Below are positions 9,083 through 20,778 of a stretch of DNA of 64,000 bases, piece after piece (position 1 is the first letter of the stretch; each line of letters starts with the position of its first letter). The stretch comes from Setoptus koraiensis (Eukaryota; Arthropoda). The stretch lies in the NCBI GenBank assembly GCA_048013815.1, contig CM106585.1, positions 11,966,001 through 12,030,000 on the forward strand, read 5' to 3'. Both the position numbers and the translations under genes were made by a program. A model generated the notes under the pieces. That model ran no database searches. It was not told where the DNA came from and worked only from the letters and a program-made list of their open reading frames with translations.

Positions 9083-12000
9083 TCAGACGATTTGAAGATG
9101 TATGCCGGAACGGTTAAGATAATCTCTAAGTCGTTCGATAGGATCTTTATGCTCTCTTGTGATCGCCACAACAATATCCTGCAAGGTCGTATCTCCCACC
9201 TGATAGCTTATATTTGAGTGAGTGCTTTTGAGGGCTTTCAGCGACTTGAATATCAGTGATCGGGCGATTTTCGCGTCTGCAACTTTGAATACAACTGAAC
9301 TCGTGCCAATATCGTCCGTCGACACAGAGGTCTGCAAACTGTGGGCCAGAGAGCCGCGGATAGTTTCAATTTGGTCCCTGTGATTGGGAGTGATTGTGGA
9401 GTCAAACTGGATTCTAACAATGTAGCCCTGTCCAAATTTCGATCGCAAACTCTGCAGCGAGCCCACACATCGCATTCTCCCTTCAATGATTATAGTCAAT
9501 CTGTCACAAATAGACTCACATTCCTCCATTGTATGTGATGATATAATTACAGAGGAACCATTTTTACTTTTGAGCATGTCCAATAATTGCCATATGTTAC
9601 GCCTGACCACGGGGTCGATTCCGGCGGTTGGTTCGTCCAACATGAGAACGGCAGGATTGCCTATGACAGCCATGGCAAAGAATAATTTGCGCTTGGTGCC
9701 ACCGGACAGGTTCGCTACGGACTTGTCGCGATCTTTTTGAATGTCCAACAAAACCAAGAATGCCTCCACGGTCGGTTCAATGGCCAACTCGTCTATGCCG
9801 CGCAATCTGGCCATGAACTGAAGCGCCTGAAAAGGCGACAGGCCCAACGAAGGATTGGATTGCGGATCAAATCCAAGACTTTCGCAATAGGCCTCAATAC
9901 CGTTTTCGGGGCTCAAATTATTGCACGAAATGCGACCGTAATCGGCGCGGATATCGCCTGTCAACATTGACAGCAGCGTTGATTTTCCAGCACCGTTTGG
10001 ACCCAATAATCCGAAACACTCTGACTTGCCAACCGCGAATGTTACACCATCGACGGCTCTTCCCTTGCTTGTGTATGATTTTGTTAGTCCTTGTGCGACC
10101 AGAGCATTGTTGGCTCGCTCTGAATTGTTGTCCATAATGTTGTTTACTCTCAATGTCTCTTTATCCACTTCTCCGTCACGATTCCTCAAACCACTGGGTC
10201 CTTTCCTCGTGGAACGTGAGCAGGGCGAGAGAAAACTGAGAACGTTGACACGTTTCTTTTCTACTGTAACCAGGATCATGGTGAACGCTAACGATTGCAA
10301 TAATATCACAATCAGACCCAACCAAACAGAGGGATCCAAGTCATATAACTGACTAACATTTTTCTCTGAACTGTTTCTTGTGAAGCCATGCACCACTGTC
10401 CATTCTGCAGTCGCGGTCGGAATTATGTAATACAGGCCATACTGGTGATTGGAGCTGAAGGCGTGATCTTCTGCGCGAAAAAAAAACATCAGAATCATCA
10501 GCACTCTATGCAAATGCAACAGGAACACGTAGGCGAAAACTGTTTTGCCTATACCGGTGAAACAAGCTGACATTATGTAAGCCAACAAAAGTAGGGCGGC
10601 ACATACTACTATCATCAATAGGAACAGGAAACCGAAAAACTCGAATTGCCGGCCGAAACTATCCTCTGCTGTTACCTTGAATCCCAGCACGCAACAAAAA
10701 ACCACGATACAAGTGCATATCACGACACACTTGAGGTCCACGAATAATCTTGAGAGCCAATAGTGAAGGTAAGTTGCCTTGGAGCATAGTAGCATCGACT
10801 TGAATTTGCTTTTTCGATCGTACAATGGAAAACCGAAGAAACTGATCATCATCAATATAGTCACCAGTGAAAAGGTGAACCATCCAGGCGGGCTAGAATC
10901 ATTTTGGTTGGGCCGGATTTGGACAAATGTCCAGTGCATGGCAGCCACTGGCAGGACGAAACGAAGAAGCAGGGTTGTCTTAGGGTACGCGTACATCTTG
11001 ATCGAATGTCCGTTTGAAAGTGCCATTAGCATTCTAGTGAAAGTCGGTTTGTTGTTGTTCGTTTGTGTCAGGGTTTGCATCTCGGCAGCGATACTCTCAC
11101 TGGATCGGACAGAGCCGAATGTCTTGGCCGAGTTCAATAGAACGTCCTCGATTGTCGTGCACTCAAGACCGAATGACTCTACGCCCAAACTCGCATGATT
11201 TTGCTCCAAATCTTCTAACAATTGTATGAGTCTATCGTCGTAATTGTCATCGTCAGCTCTCAACTCGACGGAAGTGTGCCGGTGTTTAGAATCCTGGTTG
11301 CTGCCCCATTGAATGTTCGCATCTTCTATCCTGGCGTCAGGAAAGTGATTGTACACTTTCGACATTGCCAATTCGTGGCTGTCTCTCAGACATTCAATGC
11401 GGAGCCTATACGCAGATCCGAGCGACTTTTTCAAGAACGCAGGCGATCCGCAACACACCACTTTTCCCGAACTCACAATTGCTATTCTGTCGGCCAAATA
11501 GTCGGCCTCTTCCATGTGCTGTGTCGATAACAGAACTGTTCTGCTCGATCTACACGCTCTTATGCAGTCCCAAAGAGATTTTCTCGATTCGGGGTCCACT
11601 CCGGAACTTGGCTCGTCCAGAATGAGCACGTCACTGTCGCCCACGAGGGCCATGGCCAAACTAAGTTTACGTTTCAATCCGCCGGCGAGTGTTTTGCATC
11701 GCTTGTCTCGATCGTGTAGAAGTCCAACACTCCTGAGAACCAAATCAATATGTTTCTGTTTGTCTGGGCCCGAATAATTGCATTTGATGCTGGCAAACAA
11801 TTCCAAATGATCCTGCACGGTCAGACAATCCCACAATATGCTCTGTTGGGGACACCAGCCAACGCCAAGTCGCGCCTCTTCGGAACAAGTATCCATATCG
11901 TACCCATTTATGTAAATTTTTCCATAATTGGGTGCCAAATTACCGACGATCATGTTCATCAGGGTAGTTTTTCCGGTTCCGTTTTGCCCAAGAAGCAACG

Positions 12001-13063
12001 TTGTTTGGCCTCTGTACACGTTGAGCGACAACGAGTCGGCAACAATGCCAGAATCTGAAAATAGCTTTGTCACATCGTTTATGTGAATACCCAATGGTTT
12101 GTTTCGTGGCGCCTCCTCGAAATATCTTGTATTGTAGCCAACAAAAGGGTCTGGCACTTTGTCACTCGATTCTTCATCGTGCTGCCATAAACGGGCAGCT
12201 TTTTTCTCGCCTTGCGAACTATATTCTCGCCCTGAACATACGGGATCGTAATACCAGGAAAAGTAGTACATGACCACTGACCAAAAGATCATCAATAGCA
12301 AAGAGACATACAGTGGCGGATTAATGTATTGTGAGCAAGTAGGTTCCCTAATTATGTTGCTTTTTCCTCGACACAATTCGGCACTTTCAACCATCTGACC
12401 CATAGCCATGTATGGTGATGCGTGGGATAAAATTATTGCAATTATTCTGCGATTTCCACCGAGTTGCGCGCATACGGAAGCCAAACATACATCAGCAAGC
12501 AGGGCTAAAGGCCATATGAAAAAAGTCAGTATAACCAGAAAACCCCTTTTACACAGACTGGACTGGGCGAATACTATGCTAGCATTCTGTATTGGATATA
12601 ATATGAAGAGCAATGGATATATTGCAAATGGTATTGGTGCATCTTGATCTTTTACAGATATTAGCGAATACCCTATCATCAGACTATATGGCAGTGTTAT
12701 TGTAAGTATTGATAATGACACACCCAAATAGTATGAAGATTTTTTGAGGCCCATCGCGTGCATGAGTGAGCGAAATCCGGTTGCTTTTTCTCTCTGTAGC
12801 CAGCAAAGACCCATCAAGTTAAGCGTTATAAAAGAAAAAATCATAATCCTATTGGCCATATCCCATCTTTCCGGTGCTTTGCTTGGTGTAAAGAACCAGG
12901 CCGCCACAACTTGCAACGCGAAGAATATTTCCACAATTGTTCTTATATAGTCTCTCTTCTTCACTAAGAAAAAATGCTTGTATACAATCCAAATTTGTTT
13001 ATTTCTCGTCGGCCCAATGACCTCAGAGGATTGTTTTTGTTCTTTGAGCTGGGTAAAATTCAT
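9083..13063 (-). CDS. Compact ABCA-type full ABC transporter
   Basis: Full-length ABC transporter of subfamily A, expected to move lipids across membranes. The 1326-aa intronless product has the order TMD1-NBD1-TMD2-NBD2. NBD1 has Walker A GQNGTGKT (359-366), signature LAGGLKRKL (459-467) and Walker B LILDEP. NBD2 has GPNGAGKST (about 1010-1020), signature LSGGTKRKL and LMLDEPTAGIDP. TMD1 begins with one helix near residues 42-58, then five more between about 70 and 275. TMD2 has a similar arrangement. The large extracellular domains that normally follow the first helix of each half are reduced to about 15 residues (for example TPSKAPERWDM in TMD1). This explains the short length against 1600-2400 aa for typical animal ABCA proteins. 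NBD1's signature has Ala for Ser, and Leu in place of the more usual Met or Thr. The gene is tail-to-tail with ATG14. Confidence 0.93.
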   Translation of the reverse strand: MNFTQLKEQKQSSEVIGPTRNKQIWIVYKHFFLVKKRDYIRTIVEIFFALQVVAAWFFTPSKAPERWDMANRIMIFSFITLNLMGLCWLQREKATGFRSLMHAMGLKKSSYYLGVSLSILTITLPYSLMIGYSLISVKDQDAPIPFAIYPLLFILYPIQNASIVFAQSSLCKRGFLVILTFFIWPLALLADVCLASVCAQLGGNRRIIAIILSHASPYMAMGQMVESAELCRGKSNIIREPTCSQYINPPLYVSLLLMIFWSVVMYYFSWYYDPVCSGREYSSQGEKKAARLWQHDEESSDKVPDPFVGYNTRYFEEAPRNKPLGIHINDVTKLFSDSGIVADSLSLNVYRGQTTLLLGQNGTGKTTLMNMIVGNLAPNYGKIYINGYDMDTCSEEARLGVGWCPQQSILWDCLTVQDHLELFASIKCNYSGPDKQKHIDLVLRSVGLLHDRDKRCKTLAGGLKRKLSLAMALVGDSDVLILDEPSSGVDPESRKSLWDCIRACRSSRTVLLSTQHMEEADYLADRIAIVSSGKVVCCGSPAFLKKSLGSAYRLRIECLRDSHELAMSKVYNHFPDARIEDANIQWGSNQDSKHRHTSVELRADDDNYDDRLIQLLEDLEQNHASLGVESFGLECTTIEDVLLNSAKTFGSVRSSESIAAEMQTLTQTNNNKPTFTRMLMALSNGHSIKMYAYPKTTLLLRFVLPVAAMHWTFVQIRPNQNDSSPPGWFTFSLVTILMMISFFGFPLYDRKSKFKSMLLCSKATYLHYWLSRLFVDLKCVVICTCIVVFCCVLGFKVTAEDSFGRQFEFFGFLFLLMIVVCAALLLLAYIMSACFTGIGKTVFAYVFLLHLHRVLMILMFFFRAEDHAFSSNHQYGLYYIIPTATAEWTVVHGFTRNSSEKNVSQLYDLDPSVWLGLIVILLQSLAFTMILVTVEKKRVNVLSFLSPCSRSTRKGPSGLRNRDGEVDKETLRVNNIMDNNSERANNALVAQGLTKSYTSKGRAVDGVTFAVGKSECFGLLGPNGAGKSTLLSMLTGDIRADYGRISCNNLSPENGIEAYCESLGFDPQSNPSLGLSPFQALQFMARLRGIDELAIEPTVEAFLVLLDIQKDRDKSVANLSGGTKRKLFFAMAVIGNPAVLMLDEPTAGIDPVVRRNIWQLLDMLKSKNGSSVIISSHTMEECESICDRLTIIIEGRMRCVGSLQSLRSKFGQGYIVRIQFDSTITPNHRDQIETIRGSLAHSLQTSVSTDDIGTSSVVFKVADAKIARSLIFKSLKALKSTHSNISYQVGDTTLQDIVVAITREHKDPIERLRDYLNRSGIHLQIV

Positions 13064-14454
13064 TGTAAATATTATTTGTTGATTCGTGTGTTGTAATTGC
13101 TATTGATGATTGTCGTTGACTAGAAAGCATCCACTTCGAAATAGAGCGAACGAGCGACTGACTTGCTTTTCGTTTATTTTCAATAAATAAATTTCAATAA
13201 ATCGTTGATGTGCCTCAATGTCAAGCACAAGTCATGCAATAATGCTTGATCGGTGCTTGACGGGAGACCACTTGTTGATGCAATTAGCTACATGTCTTGG
13301 CATTGGTTTCGCATTATCGCGATCCATCGCACCTTGCGCTTCATACGATCACTTTTTAATTTTGATAGAGCTTTTTATAATCACTCGTTATCAGCATCAT
13401 ACCGATAATGATCCACGCGAAAATCACATAGCATTCGAACCCCTGTCAATTGATAACGGAATCTGGGCGAACATTAAACAATTCCAAAGACACCGAAAAA
13501 GAGTTACGAGTTTGTGAGCAGCAGACAAATAGCTAGGTCAGTCACAATAGCAAAGACGATTGTGCTTCGCGAGGAGACCTACCTAGGCGCTGAACTCTGA
13601 CCTTACGAAAGCCAGAAACAGTCCGCCTCACTTTTTCACATCTAGATAGTCTAGTTCGCGATAAGATAGCGCTCAATCAAACCTAACCTTCCCACGCCAC
13701 GTCGCGTCGTTTTATTCCGAATGATGTGCACAATCCACAGAGAGTCTAATCTGAGTGTGTGCATGTCATTTTTTCAAATTTTCAAAGAGAGTTTTTGATT
13801 ATCGATTCGTTCTTCGCTAACATTTTTATCATATTGTCCTAGCAGTTGAATGATGGCTGATCCCGACGATTCGGAACATTCGAACGGCAGGCAAAGGTGA
13901 ACGAATAAATATCGTCGATGCACCGACTTGACCGAGGGAGAAAGATGAAGTCAACCAATACCAAAATTGTTTTTTATCACTTCCGGTGCGTGCTGGCAAC
14001 CAGTCGAGCCGGATAATAATTTATTGCATTGAGCGAGTCGGCCCACATTCGCTGAAAATACAATCTCACAAACTACTAGTTACTGTGTTTTTGTGCATTT
14101 ATTTGTGCCTCATACTTTTACGTTTGTAACATTGAGGGTCATAATCGTTGAGGTCCTAATTACTGATACTAATTATTGTGTGTCTGATTTATACATGTTT
14201 GCGCGCGTGCATGTTGACGTGAATTTGCATTTCTTCGAGCGCTTCGTTTTGCGTATACTTAAATTTATAAGCGTATAAATTGTGATGGTAGATTAATTTG
14301 TTTGAGTCGTGTTCGTGTTGTATTGTACATTGTGTGTCTTTTACAAATTAAGTGATATTTTATTGAAGTGAGGTGTGTGTCATAAGTGCGCTTGTTCGAA
14401 TGTTTGCTTTGTAAATTATTATCATTATTATTATCATTATTATATCACATATTG
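13064..14454. other. Intergenic, ABCA upstream and FAR 3' flank
   Basis: No gene recognised in 1.4 kb. It should contain the ABCA promoter on the minus strand and the 3' end of the fatty acyl-CoA reductase, whose likely minus-strand AATAAA appears as tttatt at 14359-14364. Open frames on either strand are short and without family resemblance. Confidence 0.55.
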
Positions 14455-16784
14455 TTACGATGCAACTTTTTCAACCAAATAATTGATGCTCTTGAGAAAA
14501 GCATTCTCCAGGCCAGATCCGTACAGGCCAAAATAGTAGACCATCATGAGAAGCACCATTGTGGTGATGTTGTTGATGACCTTCAGTCTACGGATTACAT
14601 TGGATTACGTGGGATTAAATAGGAAAAGGGTGTGTCAGCGGTTTACATTGATATTGGAATGGTTTTCGAGCGGTGGATATCGCTTCAAACCGGAAGTAGC
14701 TTACCTGGTCCGGCTGACGATGGCCTGCGGAACGGCGTACGGGTCGTCCCTCATGACGTGTATTCTGGACATTGGCCACATTGGACATTGGTGAGAGATT
14801 GGTGAGAGATTGGTGAGAGGTGAGCGGAAATGAAAAAAATTTTAAATGTTGTCAGTTGGTTGTCAGTTGGTTGTCAGTTGGTTGTGAGCTGGTTGTGAGC
14901 TGGTTGTGAGCTGGTTGTGAGCGAGTGTCAGAGAAGTAGTCGAGTTGGCGGTTACTCACTTGGCGCCCACGTAGTAGTTTGTCAGGTAGCTCTTCCAGTC
15001 TAGCTGGCGAATGTCAAAGTTGAACAGATCCTTGTCGACGGGCTCCAGTTTGTCGTACAGTCTCATCACGTTGCTTGAGTCGAATTTCCATTGATTTATT
15101 GTGAACGGGGTCAGCGTGGTCACCATGCGATCCATCTTGTGATAAATGGGCACCATTTTGGGCTTCTTGCCCGACAGTGTCAAAAAGGTGTCCATTATGT
15201 GCGCTATGCACTTGTGATTCAACAGGTCAAACACGTAATAGACGTAATAGTTTGATATCAAATGTGAGCCGGGAAAACGGGCCAAATTGGTGCACGGATA
15301 TTTGGCGGCCGCCGTGAGCGTGTGATAGGCAAACTGTCTCCAGGTGACAGGATTTTCGCTTCCGCTTACGCAATTGAATATCTCTATGCGGCTGTTCTCG
15401 ATATCGTCGCACTTTGTCGCGGATGTTGCGGCGCCACTTTTGCCATAATTATCTAATTTGCCGCGGGTCCCGTTGCAGCTCGTGTCCGATGTGGTGCCGC
15501 CGTTGTGCTGCATTTGGTGGTTGCTATCATGTTGGTGGTTGCGTTTATCTTGAGAGGAAGTGACCAGATACCATGCTGTACAAATGAGTAAATTTGACAC
15601 AATGTCCACGGGCACAATGTCGGCACAATAGGCCGGATTGCCCCGCATGGCCTGTATCAAACCGGTCACTATGCTCAACAGAACCCCAGTGGGCCCGTTG
15701 TAATTGTCTACCCAGCCGGTGATTGGTTCGCGCCAGGCGCCCGCCACTATTGAGGGCCGCACAACGGCCACAGGTAAATTGGGCAATTGTTTGTTTATTT
15801 GTGACACTAGCAACGATTCGGCCACGGCCTTGGTGTAGGTGTAAGTGTTTGGTCGGCTTGCAATTAGTGCGGGCGATATTTGTTCCAGTGTGTCCGCTTC
15901 CATCCAATCGGCCATGTCAATCAGTTTATTTGGCTCAATTGGGCACTTGTAAAATACCTCTTTCACTTCGCGCCTGTCACAGTTGCTGTACGCCGTGGAC
16001 ACGTGAATGAGGCCCTCTAATTTGTCTAATTTCACTGCCAGATCCAACAGATTTCTCACACTTATAACATTGTGATTAATGGCCTGTTTCATGGGCTCCT
16101 GAAATTTCACCGTGGCCGCCGAATGAAATATAATGGAAACGTCGCGCGCCATGCCCGCCAGATCGTCGCCCGACACGCCCAGCTGCGGCTGGGTAATGTC
16201 GCCCCGGACGGGCACGATTTTGTCGAGGCGCGCCGGGCCGCCCTCCATGCTCTTTAGCCTGGTGAATATCTGTTTTTTTTTTTGGCAAAAATGATAGCAA
16301 TAATACAAATATTGTTAGTAAGCAGATAGCGAAGAATTGTGCCTAATGCTATCGTTGGGCACGATATTGAGACATTGGGGCCCCAGTGCTCACCTCTGAC
16401 TGCGTGAGCTCTCTGACGCGCTCGGTGATGTCTTTGCCGCGCTTGGGCCGCATCAAAATGTAGATTTTGTTTATTTGGGGGCACGATCTGAGCAGTTTCT
16501 CCAGCAGGGTCTGTGGTTGTTGTCAGTTGGAGTCGATGATAGTCAAAATGGTTAGTCAATGGGTCACTAATGAGATCGTCTAGCTGATCGATGCATCCGA
16601 TCGGCGATCGTCGATCGTCGATACTTACCTTGCCGATGAAACCCGAGGCGCCCGTTATGAAGACGCTTCGCTGCTGATAGAACTGGGCCACTTTGGACTG
16701 GTCGTGCTGATCGGTGACATTCGTCTTGAAACATTGCAACATTTCATTGACAATGTCGCTGTTGTTCAACGCGCCCCTATCCAT
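14455..16784 (-). CDS. Fatty acyl-CoA reductase (five exons)
   Basis: Reduces fatty acyl-CoA to fatty alcohol with NADPH; in arthropods this feeds wax, pheromone and ether-lipid synthesis. Predicted exons (descending): 16784-16629, 16510-16394, 16269-14960, 14764-14705, 14587-14455. All introns are GT-AG and phases fit, giving 591 aa. Exon 1 carries the Rossmann motif TGASGFIG. Exon 2 gives LLEKLLRSCP. Exon 3 has the YTYTK catalytic YxxxK and the FAR_C region. Exon 4 gives RDDPYAVPQA. Exon 5 encodes LKVINNITT and a C-terminal membrane helix, as in other FARs. The apparent stop right after exon 3 (GCCAAgtgagt) is a splice donor, so the protein continues. A low-complexity insert of about 55 residues (rich in N, H, G, T) interrupts exon 3. 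I chose the ATG at 16784, as the upstream in-frame codons have no ATG. Codon use is GC-rich. Confidence 0.92.
14783..14820. repeat. Short tandem repeat in FAR intron 3
   Basis: About three copies of a unit near attggtgagag, lying within the predicted intron 14765-14959. Confidence 0.75.
14848..14930. repeat. 10-bp tandem repeat in FAR intron 3
   Basis: Roughly seven copies of a unit that changes from gtcagttggtt to gtgagctggtt along the array, all inside the predicted intron. Confidence 0.85.
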
Positions 16785-17025
16785 GTTTTGTTTATTGTGC
16801 AAGCGGCGATTGAGCTGTTGTTTGCGTTGCTACGATGTCTTGTTTATTTCGACGTGTTTATTTCGAGGTGTTTATTTCGAAAAATTGGGCCGCAATCAAT
16901 TGTGTCTGTCGATGCGACGATACAATGTGTCCACAAGCAATTATATAAACTATTATGTAACTATATATACTATCGTATTATTATATATTGAGCGCGCACA
17001 CTGACCAACTCTGACACTATCTTGC

Positions 17026-17088
17026 GCCAATTATGCCGACTGTGCTAATTATGCCAATAATGCTAATTAGGCCAACTATGCTAATCAG
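17026..17088. repeat. 9-bp tandem repeat, 7 copies
   Basis: Exactly seven 9-bp units of pattern gcyaatnat (for example gccaattat, gctaattat, gccaataat, gctaattag). Confidence 0.88.
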
Positions 17089-18416
17089 ACTAAAGTTATC
17101 TGAAGAATCTAATCAATCAGTGGTTGTTGTTGTCCAGTTTGGTTTGGTTAGTGTGTCGTGTGTTGCTTGCAGGTGCGGCGACCAGCAACAATTGTGAGGA
17201 AAAAGTGCACTCACCGAAGGCACCTCTACGCCGGCTGAACAGGTAGGCCCAAGCGAGTGGCACCTAGGCGATTGTTGTTGGCGAACTGTGTTTGTGACAA
17301 CGACTACAAGTAGGAATTGGATGAGTCACTCGTACAAACACTGACACTTGTTGGCGCAAATTAGTGCGTAATTGCTCGTTCAAGTGGTCGACCACTCGAC
17401 AAGATGATGCACTAGTTAATTATTGGCACTTTTGCGCTGCGTGACTTATGGTCGCTGCTGTTGCTGCTGCTCTTGTTGTAGTTGTTGTTGTTGTAGTTGT
17501 TGTGGTTGTTGTCGCTGTTGTTGCGAGGTGCTAAAAGTGCTCAAGAGTCGCTAAACTGAGTGCGCCATTGTCGTTGTAACCAACTGACGCTCAAACGACT
17601 GACGCTACTAGCCAAATCAACAAATCAATAACTCACGCCAGTAACGAACGGCCGCTAACATCAACAACCAATGTCAAGTACGTAACAGCCTCTCAAGAAC
17701 TGTGCGCTCTATGGGTCCGAAAGGTGCTTGCGTCAGCGGTGCTGTCGCTGCTCGATTGCGCAACAATGAGAACAGGTGATGTGATATATTTGTTATTACG
17801 AAACAAGGTGTGAAAATCTGAATATTCACTGTAGTGTGTTCACTGGAGAACGTGATCGCCGACTGCTGCTGGCTCGTCTGCGGCAATGATGCGGCAATTA
17901 TGCGGCGATGATGCAGCCGACAGGTAATAGCGATTGTTGCGGTGGTGCTTGTGGTGTTGCAATAATGATAATATTCACAGGGCACAGTTTTTAGTTGAGT
18001 GTGTCGACACTAGACAATAAGTAACGCGATTACGATAGAAATATTTTTGTTTTCGTTTCACTTGTGACGGCTTCTCGCTGCTGGCTCGTTTTATATGCAG
18101 ATCACATCAGCCGCAAAATATAATCACCGTTCACGCGCTGCCAACTTTTGCGCCAACTTTTGCGCTGTCTCGGCGGCTCTCACTAGGCTCTCACTCGGCT
18201 CTCAAACTAACAAAACTTGTAAATCGATCGGAAGCAGCCTGCGCCATTGTCGATAACCCCGGCACTTGTCACCATTGCACTAGGCACTTGACGTTTTCTG
18301 GTGGAAACTTTCTGACAAAAATTATTTAAGGCCTTTTAAGGAACTGCGGCTCTTTATATGTGTCTCTATGCGTCTCTGGCGAATATTTCCTGCTGCTTGT
18401 CGGTGATGCTGTCAAT

Positions 18417-18455
18417 GTGAGCTGACAATGTTGTGAGCTGACAATGTTGCGAGCT
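18417..18455. repeat. 16-bp tandem repeat, 2.4 copies
   Basis: Two identical copies of gtgagctgacaatgtt followed by a partial third copy (gcgagct). Confidence 0.9.
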
Positions 18456-20381
18456 CGGCTTCTTTTCGTGAAAACAAAGACATGTTGTTGTTTGCATCAC
18501 ATGCAAGCGATTATCGACTCGACACAGCGGCGCGTATCGTCGTCACGAGCGCCGTCTAGCCAGATCGCTAGATTCGGGTTGCGACGAGCCAGCAACAACA
18601 ACAGCAACAGCAACAACAACGGCAACAACAACCACAGTTGGCCATTTCGCCATTTTGTCAAGCCCGCCGCCGTATCACAGCGCTACTGTCACAGTAGACA
18701 CTCGATATAGCAACATTCTGGCAACTGACTTGCCAGCACCGCCGACCACACAACACAGCCAACCAACAGCAGCGAGGTGGAGCCAGCGCCAGCGCCATGA
18801 CGTAAGCCGCTCGCAACAAGTGTCTTGCCAGTAGACGAGCCAGCTTGTTGGCGTTGGCGAACGCGCGCGCGCGCGCTTAAATCGATCCATCGACAATCGC
18901 AACCCATTTATCCATATCCATTTATACATATATTTATATTTATATATTTATATATTTGCCTGCTCGCCGTAGTCAAACTCGCGCGCTTATCGCCGCTCTC
19001 GTCGAGCCTGGCAAGCTAGCTACTTCCAGTGGCGCTGCGAGTATTTCAGTCTGTCAGACAGGAGGATGTGTCCAAATTTAATCAGCGTGTCAGCTGCTCG
19101 ACGGGCTGGCTGGCTCGTGCGCTGCTTGTCGGGCTATTTCGGGAAACTCGTACCGCTGGCATCGCTAATTAACGCGAGAATCAAACAGCCCAAAGATAAA
19201 TTACAAGTTGACCTTCGAAACGAGCAAACGAGCCGTTCGTTTGAGCAACGTTAAGTGCTCTGCTCGCGTGAGCCAAATAAACGCTAAATTGGGTTCGCTC
19301 GCGACAGGTTAATTAATACAAACACGGCACAGATTTGCCAACCAGAATCGCATACTTTGTCAGACTTTTAACGTTGTCAGACAGCGCGATATCGGGAGCA
19401 CGGGAGTCGTCAGCGGCAGGAAAAGCTAAAGCTAGATTTCCTATTTGTTGCCTTAGTTGCCGTTGCGCCTCCGTTAGCCACCCCGATCACGTACAACCTG
19501 CATCACGGCGCTACCTGTTTTCTGGTAACTCGAACCGGTGGCGGCATGTGACTCACTCGTTGTTGTCGTTGTTGTTGTCGACAAACAACAACAGCAACGA
19601 CAACAACGACAACAACAACCAGCCACCATTAATGTCACCAGCAACCAACCACAATGAGCGTGTCATCGGCATGCATCAAACTGGCGCGAGAATCGTAGTT
19701 TTAATTGCTATCGTTTCAACAATCGCATAAATGTAACTCGAGCCACTTGTTGTTGCTTGTTCATCGTTCGCAGTTGCGGGGCTCACCGTAGCCGACGTCT
19801 TCTCGTTCCGCCAAGCTACGGCTAGTTCAACAAACTATAAATTCGTTATCAAGACGCACGAGCCAGCAATCATACCGGTGATAAGCGGCTTGTGCGTTCA
19901 GATAATGATGATAATAATTTATTTTTATAAGCTATAGCGCCCTAGGCTCAGAGAATCGTCGCGCGCCAACAGCAACTTGCTCGCAGTCTAGTTATCTAGA
20001 TCTTATTTAGCGAGTGACTTGATACAAGCGAGAACACTTTGTTTGTATAACCCTTGTTTGCGTTTCTATCTACCTACGGTATTGATTGATACTAACACTG
20101 ACACTGCCACTGTTATGCCAATACCGTTATACAGAAATAAATTAAATTTCCAGTGTGTCTTCTCTCTGTCAATAGTAGTCAGCTGTTGTTATTGTTATTG
20201 ATCTGGCTGTAACTTGGACTGGCCTTGAAAACGATCGTGAACCTCTCAAGATGTTGCGTACATTTTACATTTCTGATGACGTCGCAAACGTCACCACCAC
20301 CACAACCACCATATAAACGTAGGAATTCTTTCAAAATCGAGCGTCGACAATGATTCAATCATAATTATCTCTACTCCAAGC

Positions 20382-20437
20382 TTGATTCGTTGTTGATGCT
20401 GCTCAAGCACCCATAAGCAGCATCAACAACGAATCAA
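20382..20437. repeat. Perfect 22-bp inverted repeat, 12-nt loop
   Basis: The arms at 20382-20403 and 20416-20437 are perfect reverse complements around the loop caagcaccca ta. Pairing stops abruptly at the base. It could be a small hairpin RNA, a cruciform-type regulatory site or a recent inverted duplication. No known microRNA seed was recognised. Confidence 0.92.
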
Positions 20438-20704
20438 TCAACACCAGCGACAGTATTTGTCAAGCCAAAATAATGTCGTCAAACTGACACACTTCTGTGT
20501 CACCAAACGATCATTATTTCACTGCACTGATAGATGGTGCATTTTGATGCCATCAATCGAGTAGCGGCAGTAAACCAGCTCGTAAAATTATCACCACGTA
20601 TCAAGATTGATGGCTGCTTCAGTGAAAGTTGTTGTTTGTCGTTCTGGTTCGAGTGTTATTTATCGGCACGAATAGTCATTAAAATCTGATGATGATTGCA
20701 ACGA

Positions 20705-20778
20705 CCAAACGAACAACCGAACAAACAAACAACCGAACAAACAAACAACCAAAAAAACAACCAAACAAACAAACAAAC
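20705..20778. repeat. AAAC-type simple repeat
   Basis: Irregular run of aacaaacaaacaaccg units, low complexity. Confidence 0.85.

Noticed and set aside
14956-14958. Stop codon as the C terminus of the fatty acyl-CoA reductase
   Set aside because: It overlaps a strong donor (gtgagt), and two further exons encode the expected FAR C terminus in phase.
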